Origin: Isochrysis galbana
Lineage: Eukaryota; Haptophyta; Isochrysidales; Isochrysidaceae
Length of the DNA stretch: 64,000 nucleotides
Direction of reading: 5' to 3'
Assembly: GCA_018136815.1 (NCBI GenBank)
Contig: CM030939.1
Location: forward strand, 2,488,808 to 2,552,807
Made by a program: the position numbers and the translations under genes. Positions 1 to 11,336 of this stretch are shown piece by piece (the stretch's first letter is position 1; each line of letters begins with the position of its first letter). The notes under the pieces were generated by a model. It made no database searches, was not told where the DNA came from, and worked only from the letters and a program-made list of their open reading frames with translations.

Positions 1-188
1 AAACGCTGCGATGAGATCGCCTGCGCCCTGACCCACGCCAATCCAGACTGGCTCCCAATCGTACACCTCTTGGAAGAACAGAGCAAAAATCTGGCCGCAA
101 AACGGGATGGGGACTGAGTCACTGTCTCAACTGCTCGTGCCTACTGCTGGGCTGCAACACCGAGTGCTCCAGCATGCAAAGGACGTAC

Positions 189-944
189 CTTCCACTCGAA
201 GCTGTAGCTCATCACATTGATACATTGCATCATGAGCACGAGCACCACTGGGGTGCGGATACTGGGCGGCAGCCACAAAAGGGAGCGTGAACGAGCACTC
301 CTGTGAACAGGCCCTGCTTTGACTTCTGCTTCCCGATCATGAGCTGAGACCCCGTCTCTGGCAGGGCTCCGACCATAGACTTCGCGCGCCACCTCCCAGA
401 AAACAGGGAGCGAACCCAGGAGGATCACGGTCGATGCTGAGCACGCCAACTGGAGTGCAGCGCAGCCTCTCCAGCCGCTGAACTGGAACAGCGTGCCGGC
501 GAGGAAGGAGGCGAGCGAGTAGCCAAAAACCTCGCTCACCGTAATGCAGCGCAGCGCCCTGCGGTATCGCGCATGCTCGTCGCCATATCTGCGGAAAGCT
601 AAGGTTTTGAAGACCTGAGGCGTGAACATGACCGAGCTGGCGGTGACGCCGGCATAGACGGCAACGGGATCGTCGGGCCAGACGAGCATGGGCACGGTGG
701 CGCAGGCGACCACTGCCGTGAGCGGCAGCACCACCCAGTCACCCGTGCGCGAGATGAAGGCGTGCATCGCGATACGGAGCGCAAGCGATCCTGTGTCGGC
801 GGCTGTGAGTCCGAGCACGTAGTCCCAGCCCTGGGCGTAGACGTGCAGAGGGAGCGCGGCGAACCAATAGGAGTGGCGGCACCATTCAATCAATGGTAGC
901 ACGAGAAGCAGGACGAAGGCCTCGTAAAGCCCGCCCAGCCCCAT
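189..944 (-). CDS. Putative MFS-type membrane transporter, first exon (gene runs off left edge)
   Basis: The minus-strand frame from an ATG at 944 encodes about 252 residues rich in hydrophobic segments, including stretches starting LYEAFVLLLVLPL, WVVLPLTAVVACATV and CAALQLACSASTVILL, with short charged loops between them. Spacing and a loop with RRYGDEHARYRRAL before a further helix pair look like a major facilitator superfamily protein; the substrate cannot be told. The reading frame reaches a good donor (AAG|GTACGT, GT at 188-187), so an intron follows. Hydrophobic coding-like sequence continues on the minus strand at about 1-107 (residues like FALFFQEVYDW), but I could not find an acceptor in the matching phase, so either a short exon was missed or there is a base error. 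The longer frame to 959 starts with GTG, so ATG 944 is preferred. Known: MFS fold. Inference: transporter. Confidence 0.5.
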
Positions 945-1139
945 CGGCACCCTCCCCACCCTCCCTCCGTCGCCCCGGAGAGCTCCCGCGTCCCTTCCCC
1001 TTCTGTTCGCTGTTGGGAATGTCCGACGTCGTTTTGTTGTAGGAATGTCGTGTGTAGAAAGAACCTTCGAGGACTAATTGCTAATTGGTGTCTCCAAGTC
1101 TCCAAGTCTGCGATGACGAAGGAGATCTCCTGATCTCCT

Positions 1140-1375
1140 ACTCTAGCAGCCTAGGCTCCCTCCCTGAGGGAAAGGTTCAACAATCTCTCACTATCCATCA
1201 CACTAGGGCCGCTATGAGCGTCTCGCCGCCCCATCATCGCCCCTCCTTCGCCATTCATCCACAGTCCCTGTCCCAGTCCAAAACCCCAAGTGCCAAGAGC
1301 CAAGTGCCAAGTGCCAAATGGGGTTGCCCGACCCCATCCAGAATTTCATTCACCTGACTCCCGGTGACGGATCGA
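1140..1375. repeat. Dispersed repeat R1, inverted partner at 61625-61825
   Basis: Two blocks recur in reverse complement near the right end of the window: a block around CAGCCTAGGCTCCCTCCCTG (1149-1168) and a block around GGGGTTGCCCGACC followed by CAGAATTTCATTCACC (1320-1353). Their order is kept in both places, so this is one repeat in opposite orientation about 60 kb apart. It may be the end of a mobile element. The adjoining R2 sequence begins at about 1368. Confidence 0.7.
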
Positions 1376-1784
1376 GCATGACCACTGGCTCGATATGCGA
1401 CGATACGGAAGGGAAACGATCGGCGGGAGGCGCGGCGGAGGTGGCCTCAAGTCGTTTATTTATGTCTGTTCTTTTCTTAGGCTGTCTTCCCATGCCCGCC
1501 TGGGCAGTTCTCGCCGAGTCAGTTTCTTGTGCAACGAGTAGCGCTTTGCTCAGCGTGGTGTATCTCTCTATTATTCTGATTAGTATTGATTCTTCCGAAA
1601 AATTTATACCGTCGTAATGAATCCTATAGAAGTCTGTGATTATGATTATGTATCTCCACGCTGCCGCATCCGGGGGGTCGCTGCGCCTGAGCTTGGGGTT
1701 GGGAGGCTGATGGCTACCGGCCGCACAACACCGCAACACCCCAGCAGTCACACAGATTTTTCTCTGTTCGTGGGAAGACCTCAC
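1368..1784 (-). mobile_element. Repeat-borne ORF fragment with MGRQPKKR motif; includes repeat R2
   Basis: A 144-codon minus-strand frame (1350-1784) carries the segments DFYRIHYD, RIIERYTTL and MGRQPKKR in this order. The same three are found on the plus strand at 50240-50480, although there DFYKIHYD is in a different frame from the others. Such a shared but shifted pattern suggests decayed copies of one repeat-encoded protein and not a host gene. The 3' part of the frame runs through repeat R2 (a core of CGATCGGCGGGAGGCGCGGC near 1417-1440), which recurs at 30919-31045 and 45625-45757. The encoded function is not recognised. Confidence 0.5.
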
Positions 1785-1789
1785 GCGGA

Positions 1790-2720
1790 GGAATGGAGGA
1801 ATTGAGGGGGAAAAAGTCGTTTAGTGATAGAAAGTGCAGGGCCGGTGCACCAGAGTCGGGGGGCAAACCTCGCGCGGAAGCGGCGGGGGGGGGGGGGGGT
1901 TACCCCCCGCGCGCGGGGGGGCGAGAGGGCGGTGCAACTCGAATACGCACCCGTCGGACAAGAGACATTGATTTTACAGTCTTAAAAGGGCCTTTTTACA
2001 AAGTTTTTCGCTGAGGAGAGGAACACATGTTCTTATATCAAGTGGCGTACCCACTGCGGCCACTAGCATGAAACGCCCTCAAACCAGAATTTTTCTTGGA
2101 GTTCTCCCTACTGATTTTCACTTTTCGCGAAGAAACAGCGGAACGCGGGACTGTCGGCTGTCGGCTGTCGGAGCTCGTGACTCGTGAGTGAGGGGGTGGA
2201 GCGGGGTTCTTTTTTTTTCATACTCGGTGGCTGGCAGACCGCAGACCCCCCTTTTCTGCCACAGTGAACATTAATTATTTTATTATAATAGTTGTAAATC
2301 ATTGTTTGTTGTTTGACCGCCGTAATCTAAGATCAAGATGTAATAAGATTATCTACCCCTACCCACTCCCACTCCCACTCCCACTACCCACTACCCACCC
2401 TTGCCCTTTCCGGCTTGCCGGAGGAGTGGTAGTGAGTAGTGAGTAGTGAGTAGTGCCTGATATTGTACTGATTGGGCGGATATTGTACTGATTGAACGCG
2501 CAAGCGCGGCGCTTGTAGGCGAGGCGCTATGCGTGTGCTCATGTACTCATGTACTCGTACTCTATGTACATGTACTAGTAGTTAGTAGTTCGCATTAGAC
2601 CATCACTCCCACACTCCTCTAACTTCTAATGTCCTAAGTCTAGGTGTCGGCGGTAAGGGCGGGCTGATTTTGACCGGGTCTGCTACCGCTCCCCCCGCCC
2701 CCCGCGAGACGGGTTTCCCC
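1790..2720. other. Non-coding spacer with simple repeats
   Basis: No convincing gene. It holds a G run (about 1888-1900), a CCCACT-type short tandem (about 2360-2400), a GTAGTGA tandem (about 2430-2455) and a TGTACTCA/ATGTACT tandem (about 2538-2575). Confidence 0.6.
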
Positions 2721-2724
2721 GCGC

Positions 2725-3058
2725 GCCGAGCTCTCCTCTCTCTCCTCTCTCTCCCCTCTCTCTCCTCCCTCTCTCCCTCTCTCCCTCTTCTCTCATTCTC
2801 CCTCTCTTTCTCTCCTCCCTGCTCTCCCTCCCCACACGTGCGGGCGGCCGGGGGCCTCCAAGGTGAGTGACGAGGTGGACACTCGGCGTGCGCGCGGGGA
2901 GGGCGAGACCCATCGGCCGCAGTGCTGTCTCTTCCCTTCCAACGGCCCCTTCCTTCTCACAAACCCACCGCTGCCCCCTTCTCCCCCATCCGATCCCTTC
3001 CCCCGCAGAGACAGAGGGAGAGGGATAGAGAGGGAGAGAGAGAGAGAGAGAGAGAGAG
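2725..3058 (+). promoter_or_regulatory. CT-rich tract then GA tract upstream of exportin-1
   Basis: A nearly pure CT stretch on the sense strand (about 2725-2830) is followed by a GA microsatellite (about 3008-3058) that ends 9 bases before the exportin-1 ATG. Comparable CT tracts precede most start codons in this window, so a core-promoter or nucleosome-excluding role is inferred. No TATA box is obvious. The intron-like GTGAGT at 2861 could mark a 5'-UTR intron. Confidence 0.4.
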
Positions 3059-3066
3059 CGGCACTC

Positions 3067-6000
3067 ATGGCGGCCGAGCAGTTGCTCAACTTCTCCATCC
3101 CGCTCGATGTGAATGTGCTGGAGCAAGTGGTCCAGTCGGTCTACCAGGGCAGCCCGCAGCAGGTGAGACCTATCCACCGTACCGCCCATCGGCAAGCTGC
3201 ATGCCACGTTTTCCCTTCATTGCAACATCGTTCTTTTGAATGCTGGTAACGTGCTTTGTGCTGTTTGATGTGTTGACCTACATGAGCCCGGGTTTGGTTA
3301 AGTGCACGGTGCTGGAAGACGCGTGGCTGTACCGATGCGCGTAATTTCGTTTGGCGCATGCCTGATGTATGCTGTGTCGAGCGCTCTCCTCCCCTTCCAC
3401 TGCCTCACCCTTCAGATGCAAGTGGCGCAGCGCACGCTCTCCGAGCTCCAGGAGAGAATAGCAGGGGAGGATGCTTCCGGCGCTCTCAACTGGTTCAGAG
3501 TGGATCAGATCTTGGAATCGACTGCGGTGACCGCCAACACACGCTTCTACGCGCTGCAGATTCTCGAGGCAGCCATCAAGTATCGATGGAAGACGTTGCC
3601 ACCGGAGCAGCAGGCAAGTCGGTTTCTGTATGGCTTGCCTTTGTGGTTGAGTTGGCCCATGGACCCTCGGGATGAAGCCAGGAACTAGTGTGCTAGATTA
3701 TGATTCGGGCGAACGAGTGAATGTCGCGCTGCGAGTCACGGAATGCCAGATAAGCATTCGTCCTTGTTCTGCTGCCAGCCGCCAGGAGAGCAACTGTCTA
3801 CAGCCCAACACCCACCCACCCACACTTGGTCTTCTCGTTTGTCCAGACGGGGATCAAGAATTTCATTGTGAACCTGGTGATCCAAAAGTCGTCGAATGAG
3901 GAGGTTTTCCGGCGCGAGCGCGTCTTCATGACCAAGCTGAACGTCATCCTCGTGCAGATTGTGAAGCAGGAGTGGCCGGTATGTGGCGAGGCATGCTGCT
4001 TGTATATCGTCAACTTTCACAATTGTGCCGCTAGTGTGGGAGAGGGTTCATGAGGCTGGGATCCCACCTCTCGAAGGGATGGGCTATGTGTTTAACACGG
4101 CAACGTTGCATCCACGATGTTGTGCAACGTCTCTCCAGAGCAACGCAATGGGGTTTTGCCCCAGTGTACGAGTCAAGAGCAGGACAGAGGGTGCCCATTT
4201 GGATAGGGCTAGCGGTGTCGGTAGTGCTTAGCTCGCCTGCAACCTGTGCATGGTGCGGCTTTCCTGCTGTTTTGGGTTGAGTCCGCAGCACTTTGCCTTG
4301 CCGACATGCCTCCCCCAAGTCTTCTCTCATTGTGATGCCGCCCCTCCTCTCAGCATAACTGGCCATCTTTCATATGCGACATCGTCAATGCCTCGAAGGC
4401 AGACGAAACCCTGTGCGAGAACAATATGGCCATCCTGAAGCTTCTATCTGAAGAGGTGAGCGGTGGGAGCAGTCGGCCTATGCGCTCTGTGGGGCGAAAG
4501 AGGCTATGTAAAGTCCAGGAATATCAGCATGCCAAGTCGGCGGGATCGCAGGTGGACAGCTCGGCAGATGTACATTCCTTTCTTGCCATATTTGCGCAAG
4601 CAGGATAGTTGTGGCGGCCAGTATTTCCCTTTATGGGAAACATGCCACCGCGTAACTGCTGGGCATGATTGGACCTAGCCGCAACCATTGGTGTCGGCGA
4701 TCGTCGTGCCTATCGACTGCAGGATTTTGACTGGCCGACTCGGCGCGCCTGACATCGTTCTTGGGGGTTGCTATTCATAGGTGTTCGATTTCTCGCGCGA
4801 CGAGATGACGTCAATCAAAGCCAAAAAGCTGAAGGAGTCTTTCAACGCAGACTTCTCACTTATCTTCCAGTTGTGCGAGTATATCATGGCCCACTCGACG
4901 AAAGAGTCGTTGCTCGTGTGCACCTTCCAAACGCTCCTCAAATTCCTGAACTGGATTCCACTCGGGTAAGGGTCGCCTGAGCACAAGATAGTCTACCGAA
5001 CCGTGTTGCGCGCCTCACAGACTCCATGGACTGTTGCGCACCATTGAGCATTCGTATGCCATTTGGAGCACTCATCTGTTGGTGTCGCATTGAATCCTGC
5101 CCCCTTTGCAGCTACATTTTTGAAACCCAGCTTGTGAAGACGCTTGTTTATAAGTTCTTACCGACTCCTGCCTTTCGCAATGACGTCCTCGCTTGCCTTA
5201 CCGAGGTGGGCTCGTTGGATATCGGCACCATCTACGAGTCGCTCACAGGCGAGATCGGTGCGGCCTATGACTCACACTTTGAGGTAACCACGCCCTTTGC
5301 ACGTGCTGCAATCCACGTTGCTTCCGCTTGACGGTTGTGCTGGGCCGGGTGTCTCCAGTCATGGCGTCGTGCGAACCGCGCAGATCAAAGCAATGCGCTC
5401 CTCATCTCAAGGCATTGTGCCTCAACGCGCTCTTTCACGCCTATTAAAATCGCCCGCCCACTAGCCGCTCCACCGTCTTTCAGGCGTTGTTCACCGAAGT
5501 TGCTACGGCAATTCTCATCGGAGTTGGGGGTCAGCCTCCTCCAATGGTGCTCCCAGACACGGACATGGCGCATGCATACTCAGTCGGAAGCGACTACGAC
5601 CAAACCTTCATCCAAAACCTCGCCCTCTTCTTCACATGCTTCTTTCGCCAGCATCTCCCCATTGCCGAAAAGACGGCCCAAACCAACCCACAGCTGCTAC
5701 AATCCGCAATGAGCCTTCTCGTTGCGATCTCTCACGTAGAGGACCAAGAAATCTTCAAAATCTGCCTCGAATACTTCAACGGCCTCTGCTCCGACCTATA
5801 TCACACGGAGTGCCAATTCCAACCACCGCCACAATCTCCACTTGTCCTGGCGCCTGCAACCCTCCCGCCAGCCACGTCTCCGCGCTTGCAGCTGTATGCT
5901 CCCATCCTCACAAAGCTGCGAGTCTTGATGGTTACGCGGATGGCCAAGCCGGAGGAGGTGCTCATCGTCGAGGACGAAAACGGCGAAATTGTTCGCGAGA

Positions 6001-7898
6001 CAATGAAAGACTCTGATGCGATCACCATGTATAAGACGATGCGCGAAACGCTTGTTTACTTAACCCACCTGAACTACGACGATACTGAAAACATCATGCT
6101 GGACAAATTGCAGTATCAGGTGGATGGTTCGCAATGGTCGTGGCACAACCTCAACACACTATGCTGGGCAATCGGCTCCATCTCTGGCGCAATGTCGGAA
6201 GAGGATGAGAAGCGGTTCCTAGTCACTGTCATCAAGGATCTGCTTGGCCTATGCGAGATGAAGCGGGGGAAAGACAACAAGGCCGTCGTTGCTTCCAACA
6301 TCATGTACGTCGTCGGCCAGTACCCGCGCTTCTTGCGTGCTCACTGGAAATTCCTGAAGACCGTCGTCAATAAGCTTTTCGAGTTCATGCACGAATTGCA
6401 TCCGGGTGTCCAGGATATGGCTTGCGATACATTTCTCAAGATAGCGCAGAAGTGTCGGAGGAAATTTGTTATCTTGCAGGTTGGCGAAGCGATGCCCTTC
6501 ATTGACGAGCTTTGTATGAATCTGCGGACAGTCATCTCGGACCTCGAGCCGAGCCAGGTCCATGTCTTTTACGAGGCAGTGGGCTACATGGTTTCGGCGC
6601 AGGCCGATGCGCCCACACGTGACGCTTTGCTCATGAAGCTCATGGAATGGCCCAATCAGATGTGGCTTGACATACTAGCGCAGGCCAAGCAGACCAACGG
6701 AGAGAACCTCAAGGATAATGACGTGATGAAGAGGTTGCAGAATATCATCCGTACAAATGAGCGCGTTGCCGTTGCTCTTGGCCACCCATACATGGTGCAG
6801 TTGGGTCACATCTACGTCGACTTGCTCTCCGTGTACAAGGCGTATTCCGAGCTCATCAACTCGACCATCGCGAACTCTGCCTCAAACGCTCATGTAATGC
6901 ACACCTCGGGCGTGCGCGCCATGCGCGCTGTCAAGAAAGAGACGCTAAGGCTCCTCGACACATTTATCGAGAAGTCGGACGACAATGACCTCGTGCTCAC
7001 CAAGTTTGTGCCGCCGATGCTTGATCCAGTTTTGGGTGACTATGTGCGGTCCATTCCCGCCGGGCGCGATCCTGAAGTGCTCTCCCTCTTCTGTTGCTTG
7101 ATCAACAAGCTGCAGTCTGCGATGACCTCCGAGGTGCCGCGCGTCTTCGAGGCCGTCTTCAAGTCGACTTTGGATATGATCACCAAGAATTTTGAAGACT
7201 TCCCGGAGCACCGATCCAATTTGTTCAATCTACTACGCGCAATCAATCATCACTGCTTTCCTGCGTTGCTCACCGAGTCGAACAACTTCACTCTCATCAT
7301 TGAGTCGATCAAGTGGGCATTCAAGCACACCGAGCGCAACGTGGCTGAGACGGGGCTGCACACGCTCCTCGAGCTTCTGCAAAATGTCCAGGCGTCTTCT
7401 GTGATGAACGCCTTCTACGTTCAGTATTATCTAGGGTTGTTGCAAGACGTGTTCGCTGTCCTCACGGACACGCTTCATAAACCCGGCTTCAAGCTGCAGG
7501 CCATGATCCTCGCACACCTCTTCCTCGCCGTCGAGTCGGGGGCAATTACTTCGCCTCTCTGGCCGCAAGACGGATCCGTCACTGCGAGCTCAAATGGCCA
7601 GTATGTGCGCGACTTGTTGTTGCAGATGTTCACCTCATCGTTTCCGAACCTCACGCAGGCGCAGCTCACGTCGACCATTGCAGGCATGTTTGAGCGCTGC
7701 AAGGACCAGTCGGCCTTCAAGCAGCACCTGCGCGACTTTCTGGTGCAGGTCAAGGAGTTTGGAGATTCCACAGATCTTTTCGCTGAGGAGCGACAGCAGG
7801 AGCTCGAGAATAAGGCCAAGGAGGTTCGCACACGGCAGGAGCAAATTCCGGGGTTGCTCAATCCACACCAGAGGACCGATGACATGACTGACTTTTGA
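3067..7898 (+). CDS. XPO1: Exportin-1 (CRM1), nuclear export receptor, seven exons
   Basis: Exons: 3067-3162, 3416-3613, 3847-3978, 4354-4455, 4781-4965, 5112-5283 and 5484-7898. Reading phase closes at every junction and gives 1099 residues, close to the usual length of about 1070-1120. Exportin-1 carries leucine-rich-NES cargo out of the nucleus with Ran-GTP. Visible family blocks: WFRVDQILE and [16 protein letters not shown] (importin-beta N-terminal region), [73 protein letters not shown] and the C-terminal [12 protein letters not shown]. The cysteine that leptomycin B modifies in other species (Cys528 in human) is present in [12 protein letters not shown] at about residue 552. Intron 2 has a GC donor (CAG|GCAAGT, 3614); the other five are GT-AG. 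All introns lie in the first third; the last exon is 2.4 kb. Confidence 0.96.
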
Positions 7899-9430
7899 GA
7901 CGGCCATTCATGATGCAGCTGCAACGGCAAAGGTGAGCCGATGTACTTCTCCATCGAGGTGCCCGGACGGCCTTTCTCCCCGGACGCGTGATGTGCTCAA
8001 ATTTCTTTGTGACGAGTCTCCGTGCCTTGCCTCCCATATCACTCAGTGTGTAGGGGCCGAACTAAGGCGGCGATCTCCTCGCGCACGACCAGCCATCGAA
8101 GAGTTGATGTCGTATGGTTCGGATCGCGGGTGCCGTCACCCTCCTGCATCGTATTTGCGGCATAGGTCGGCCTAGTTGGGCGGAATTTAGAAGTGCAAAC
8201 CGTGCTTCCCTTGAGCTTAGTGAGGGCTTCAGGAGAGATAAGGCGGGGATGGGTGTTTGGTGTCATAGGGAAGGGATCCGGCCGGGGAAAGTATAGACGG
8301 CATGGAGTGTTTACGTGATGTGACGGGGTTGGATAGCTGAGTCCGAGCTTAGAGTGTCTCTCATTACCTGCTGGACACTCTTTCGACAGCTCGTTCGAAT
8401 GAGGTGCCGAGCATGCGGGTGGGCGCACGAGAGGCTAGTAATCCAACCGTCGGCCAGGCACGGAGGATGAAATGAGGACATCGGAAGGAAGACGAGTACG
8501 AGAACATGGTGATCGGCATTCCTTGCTTTGGCATGTCTTACGCTCGTCATTCGGTGGGCGAGTGGCAGCGCGGGCAGCACTCGAGATGCTACTCCGTCAC
8601 TCTTGTGTCGCTCATTCGTTGTGACCGCAGCTCAGTTTTGTACTGTGGCGTACCAACGGCGATTCTTGGATTTCTTAACCGACTTGCTATTTTCCTTTGT
8701 GTGTTGCTGGTGTTGGCGGCGTACGCAACGCCGTGTGCAGCGTATTGTAGTGCGCTTGTTTGCTCGCCGCTCGCACTGCGCAATGCGCAATGCTAATCGT
8801 ACACTTGTGCCCTTGGTTAGGCTGAGCGTTGAGCGTTGAGATTTGGTTGTGCTCGTGTATCATGTATGCGAGCAACGCACCGTGCACTCGTTTGAGCCTG
8901 TTGCCTGCACACCTATTGTCTTATAATAGGGATTTTTATGAGCGAAAGAAAAAAAGTCCGAATATTCGGGGTTAGCAAGGTTGAACGCCTCTAGAATTGA
9001 CGCGGCGTACTATCTACCACTACTGCTCTGTCACCGCCCTTTTCCTTGTCCGCCCACCGCCCAGTTCTAGAATACACTTTGACAACGCCAGGTTCACCTC
9101 TGAAAAAAAAACTTCTTAATAATCTCGCCGCGCGCGCGACCGTGCACAGTATCTACGCAGCCTCGCCCGCTTCCCTTCACCCCCGCCCTCCACCTGCCTT
9201 GCGGCTCGTCCCCTCGTGCTCTACCTAGGGGCTGGGTGCATTGGGATTTCAGTGGCAGACGGTGTGTGCCGAGTACCGATTCTCGATGGCCTGTTTCACT
9301 CCTTCCTCTTGCGCCATCGGGCTACCGGCTGTTATGTGTTTGCTCATCGTGTTAGGGGTCAGGTAGCTGCGGTTCAGTGCGTCCGAGGGCTGCTGTCAGG
9401 TGGTAAGTGATTCGCGGCGGGGGATCGCGT
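7899..9430. other. 3' flank of exportin-1, no gene seen
   Basis: Open frames here are short and overlap on both strands without motifs. Around 9027-9060 and 9113-9150 there are short matches to other repeats in the window (a CACCGCCCTTTTCC block, and TCTCGCCGCG followed by GCGACC, the latter also at about 52355-52385). Confidence 0.5.
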
Positions 9431-9499
9431 GGTTAGGCAAGTCGTTCCGCTATGTTGAGGGCTTGTGCTACCAGGGGTAGATTCGTGTTCATGACTAGG

Positions 9500-9675
9500 G
9501 AAACTATTGTTATAGTTCGAGCGATGGAGCGCGCGCCGACCGCTCCTGATCCCCAGCCCTCTGCCGTCACGACGCCCCATAGGGGCCGCCCCAAGCCGCC
9601 GGAGCCGAAGCGCTCACAGGCCGCCCGGGCTAGGATCCCTGGACACAGGGTGTGGCATAGGTTCGGGAACTGAAG
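9500..9675 (+). mobile_element. Retroelement ORF1-like N-terminal fragment (copy 1)
   Basis: The plus-strand frame from ATG 9524 begins MERAPTAP and continues with TTPHRGRPKPPEPKRSQA before stopping at 9671-9673. An almost identical start lies at 55550-55660, with the same preceding TATAGTT bases. The proline- and basic-rich composition suits the N-terminus of a retrotransposon ORF1/gag protein, but no diagnostic domain is visible. This copy is truncated after about 50 codons. Confidence 0.45.
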
Positions 9676-10075
9676 GGGCGGAAACTGAAGGAATAGACTC
9701 GGACAACGTGGCATTCGTGGAGGCGGCCCGCGGGCCAGAAGAGGAGCTCGGAGAGGAGCTTGAAGCGGAGAGCGGCGGAACGGAAGGGCGGTGAATTTCG
9801 GAAATGGATAGGTATGAAGGGACAGGCAACTGAGGAGTAGCGGGGTTGGACACCGCGGAGGCGGAATGGCGGAATCGAGAGGGTGAGACGCGCGGACGCG
9901 CGGTGCGGCGCGGTAAGATAGGCGGACGTGCGCGGAGGTCGAGGGGTGGCGGCTGAAATGGATCGAGTCGCCGGTGGAACGCGGACGGTGAAGGGAGTGG
10001 CGTTGGAGCCAGATCGAGGAACAGGTGAGGACGAGGTATTGAGACTGGAGTGCCCGGAGGGCTGAGGGTCGCCAA
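9614..10075 (-). CDS. Ser/Pro-rich hypothetical ORF, doubtful
   Basis: A 153-codon frame with a highly biased composition (Ser, Pro, Arg) and no known motif. Its 3' end overlaps the antisense of the ORF1-like fragment, and the region is repeat-rich, so it may be a chance frame in GC-rich DNA or part of an element. Confidence 0.15.
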   Translation of the reverse strand: MATLSPPGTPVSIPRPHLFLDLAPTPLPSPSAFHRRLDPFQPPPLDLRARPPILPRRTARPRVSPSRFRHSASAVSNPATPQLPVPSYLSISEIHRPSVPPLSASSSSPSSSSGPRAASTNATLSESIPSVSAPSVPEPMPHPVSRDPSPGGL

Positions 10076-10479
10076 CAGGGGCGAAGACAGGGACCGCGAG
10101 GGGGTAGTCGTGCGGTTCGGACTTGTGGGACGGCTTATCGGCCGTGGGCCGATCTTGATTAGCTAGGGAGCCTTTGCGAGACTTGCGCGTTTGACGCGTT
10201 TGGTGGGCTAGGGAAGTTGGGCGGCGTTTGGGTGCAACCGCGTGTGGTACTGATGAAGTGGGGTTGCCCCCGCCTTGTCCCTATTGAGGGGGACGACTGG
10301 GCGACTTGATCGCCACGGTGGAGCGAATGGCCGAAAGGACGGCCTCGTCGGATCCACACTCGCCGCATCCGGCCTCACAGAGGAAACGGATGTAAGGAGG
10401 ACAGGTTATCGGGTTGTGCGCCCCGTCGCCAGTCCCGTACGTACTTCCACAGGTCTTCCTGACGGGTTTGCGCGGGTGG

Positions 10480-10743
10480 CCTAGGCCCAGAGTCCAGAGT
10501 ACCCTGTATGCCTGGCGACCAGGGATGGGGGGGGAGTCAGCTCGAGGGCAGGCCCAGTCTGGGCGTGGGAGTGCTAATCGCGGCCCGCGCCCACTAGGGG
10601 TCTGGGCCAGAACGATGATTGCCCGGGCCCTGCTTGGCGGGGGTTGGGGTTGGATTGTACGGGCCCACCCCGGGGGCCGGGGGGTGTCCGCGATGGAGAG
10701 AGGGGGGCACGAGGCCCTATTGACCCCCACTTATAAAAGTAGG
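10480..10743 (+). repeat. GC-rich repeat R4, copy A, with TATAA palindrome end
   Basis: Shares ordered blocks with copies at 40482 (minus), 45885 (plus) and 53235 (plus): TGGCGACCAGGGATGG, GCGGCCCGCGCCCACTAGGG, GGGGTGTCCGCGATGGAG, GGCACGAGGCCC and a terminal near-palindrome CTTATAAAAGTAGG. The copies end at the same point and differ by substitutions and small gaps, so this is a defined element about 260-470 bp long. No ORF is conserved among them. Confidence 0.75.
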
Positions 10744-10882
10744 CTGAAGCTAAAGGAAAGAAGGGGGGAGGGGCAAGGGGACGAGGGGGAGAGCAATGGA
10801 AACAAGGGCGGTGTCGGGGTAGTAATAGTAAGGCTTGAGTAAGAGGCGCTAAGGTGCAAGGTAGCGGATACCGGGTCCACAT

Positions 10883-10925
10883 TAGTAGGTGTTGTTAGCC
10901 CAGAATCTCCAGATGTGTTTTTGAA
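10883..10925 (+). repeat. Short dispersed repeat R3
   Basis: Contains TTAGCCCAGAATCT and CAGATGT within about 40 bases, preceded by GTAGGTG. Related copies are at 23946-23985, 31050-31092 (minus), 31475-31540 (two in tandem) and 40388-40425 (minus). It may be the end of a non-autonomous element, often preceded some 60-90 bp upstream by an AAGGGCGATGT/AAGGGCGGTGT block. Confidence 0.65.
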
Positions 10926-11336
10926 TGAATTGATAGAGATTGCACGAAACAGCTAGCGGTGCCTTGCGCTGTTGCTATAAGCATGCGCAGCGACAACGAT
11001 TCTGTGTTGCTAAAATCATCTCAACGTCGAGATTGATGCACACACTCACGTCGCACCCGCACATAGTTTCCTCGTGATGTGGAGCCGACACCATATTCGT
11101 ATGCAGTCCATACGTTTTATCGTCTGTCAAATCATAGTCCACAATGGGCCAGTGGGTTCTGAACGATCGTCACCAGGTAGGCGTGTTGCAAGCGGGACAT
11201 GCCGTTGAGGGGCTCACCTAGACAGGTAGGTCTGGGGCTTGTGCCCTCTCTATGCCGTCTTGCAATTGATCGAGCCGCATCTATCCGTCCATGTGAGGCC
11301 TTGGTACAGCAATATATCGCTCTGAAAAAATTGACT

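Noticed and set aside
10281-10842. Overlapping ORFs of 149 and 142 codons
   Set aside because: Both run through repeat R4 and are not conserved in its other copies.
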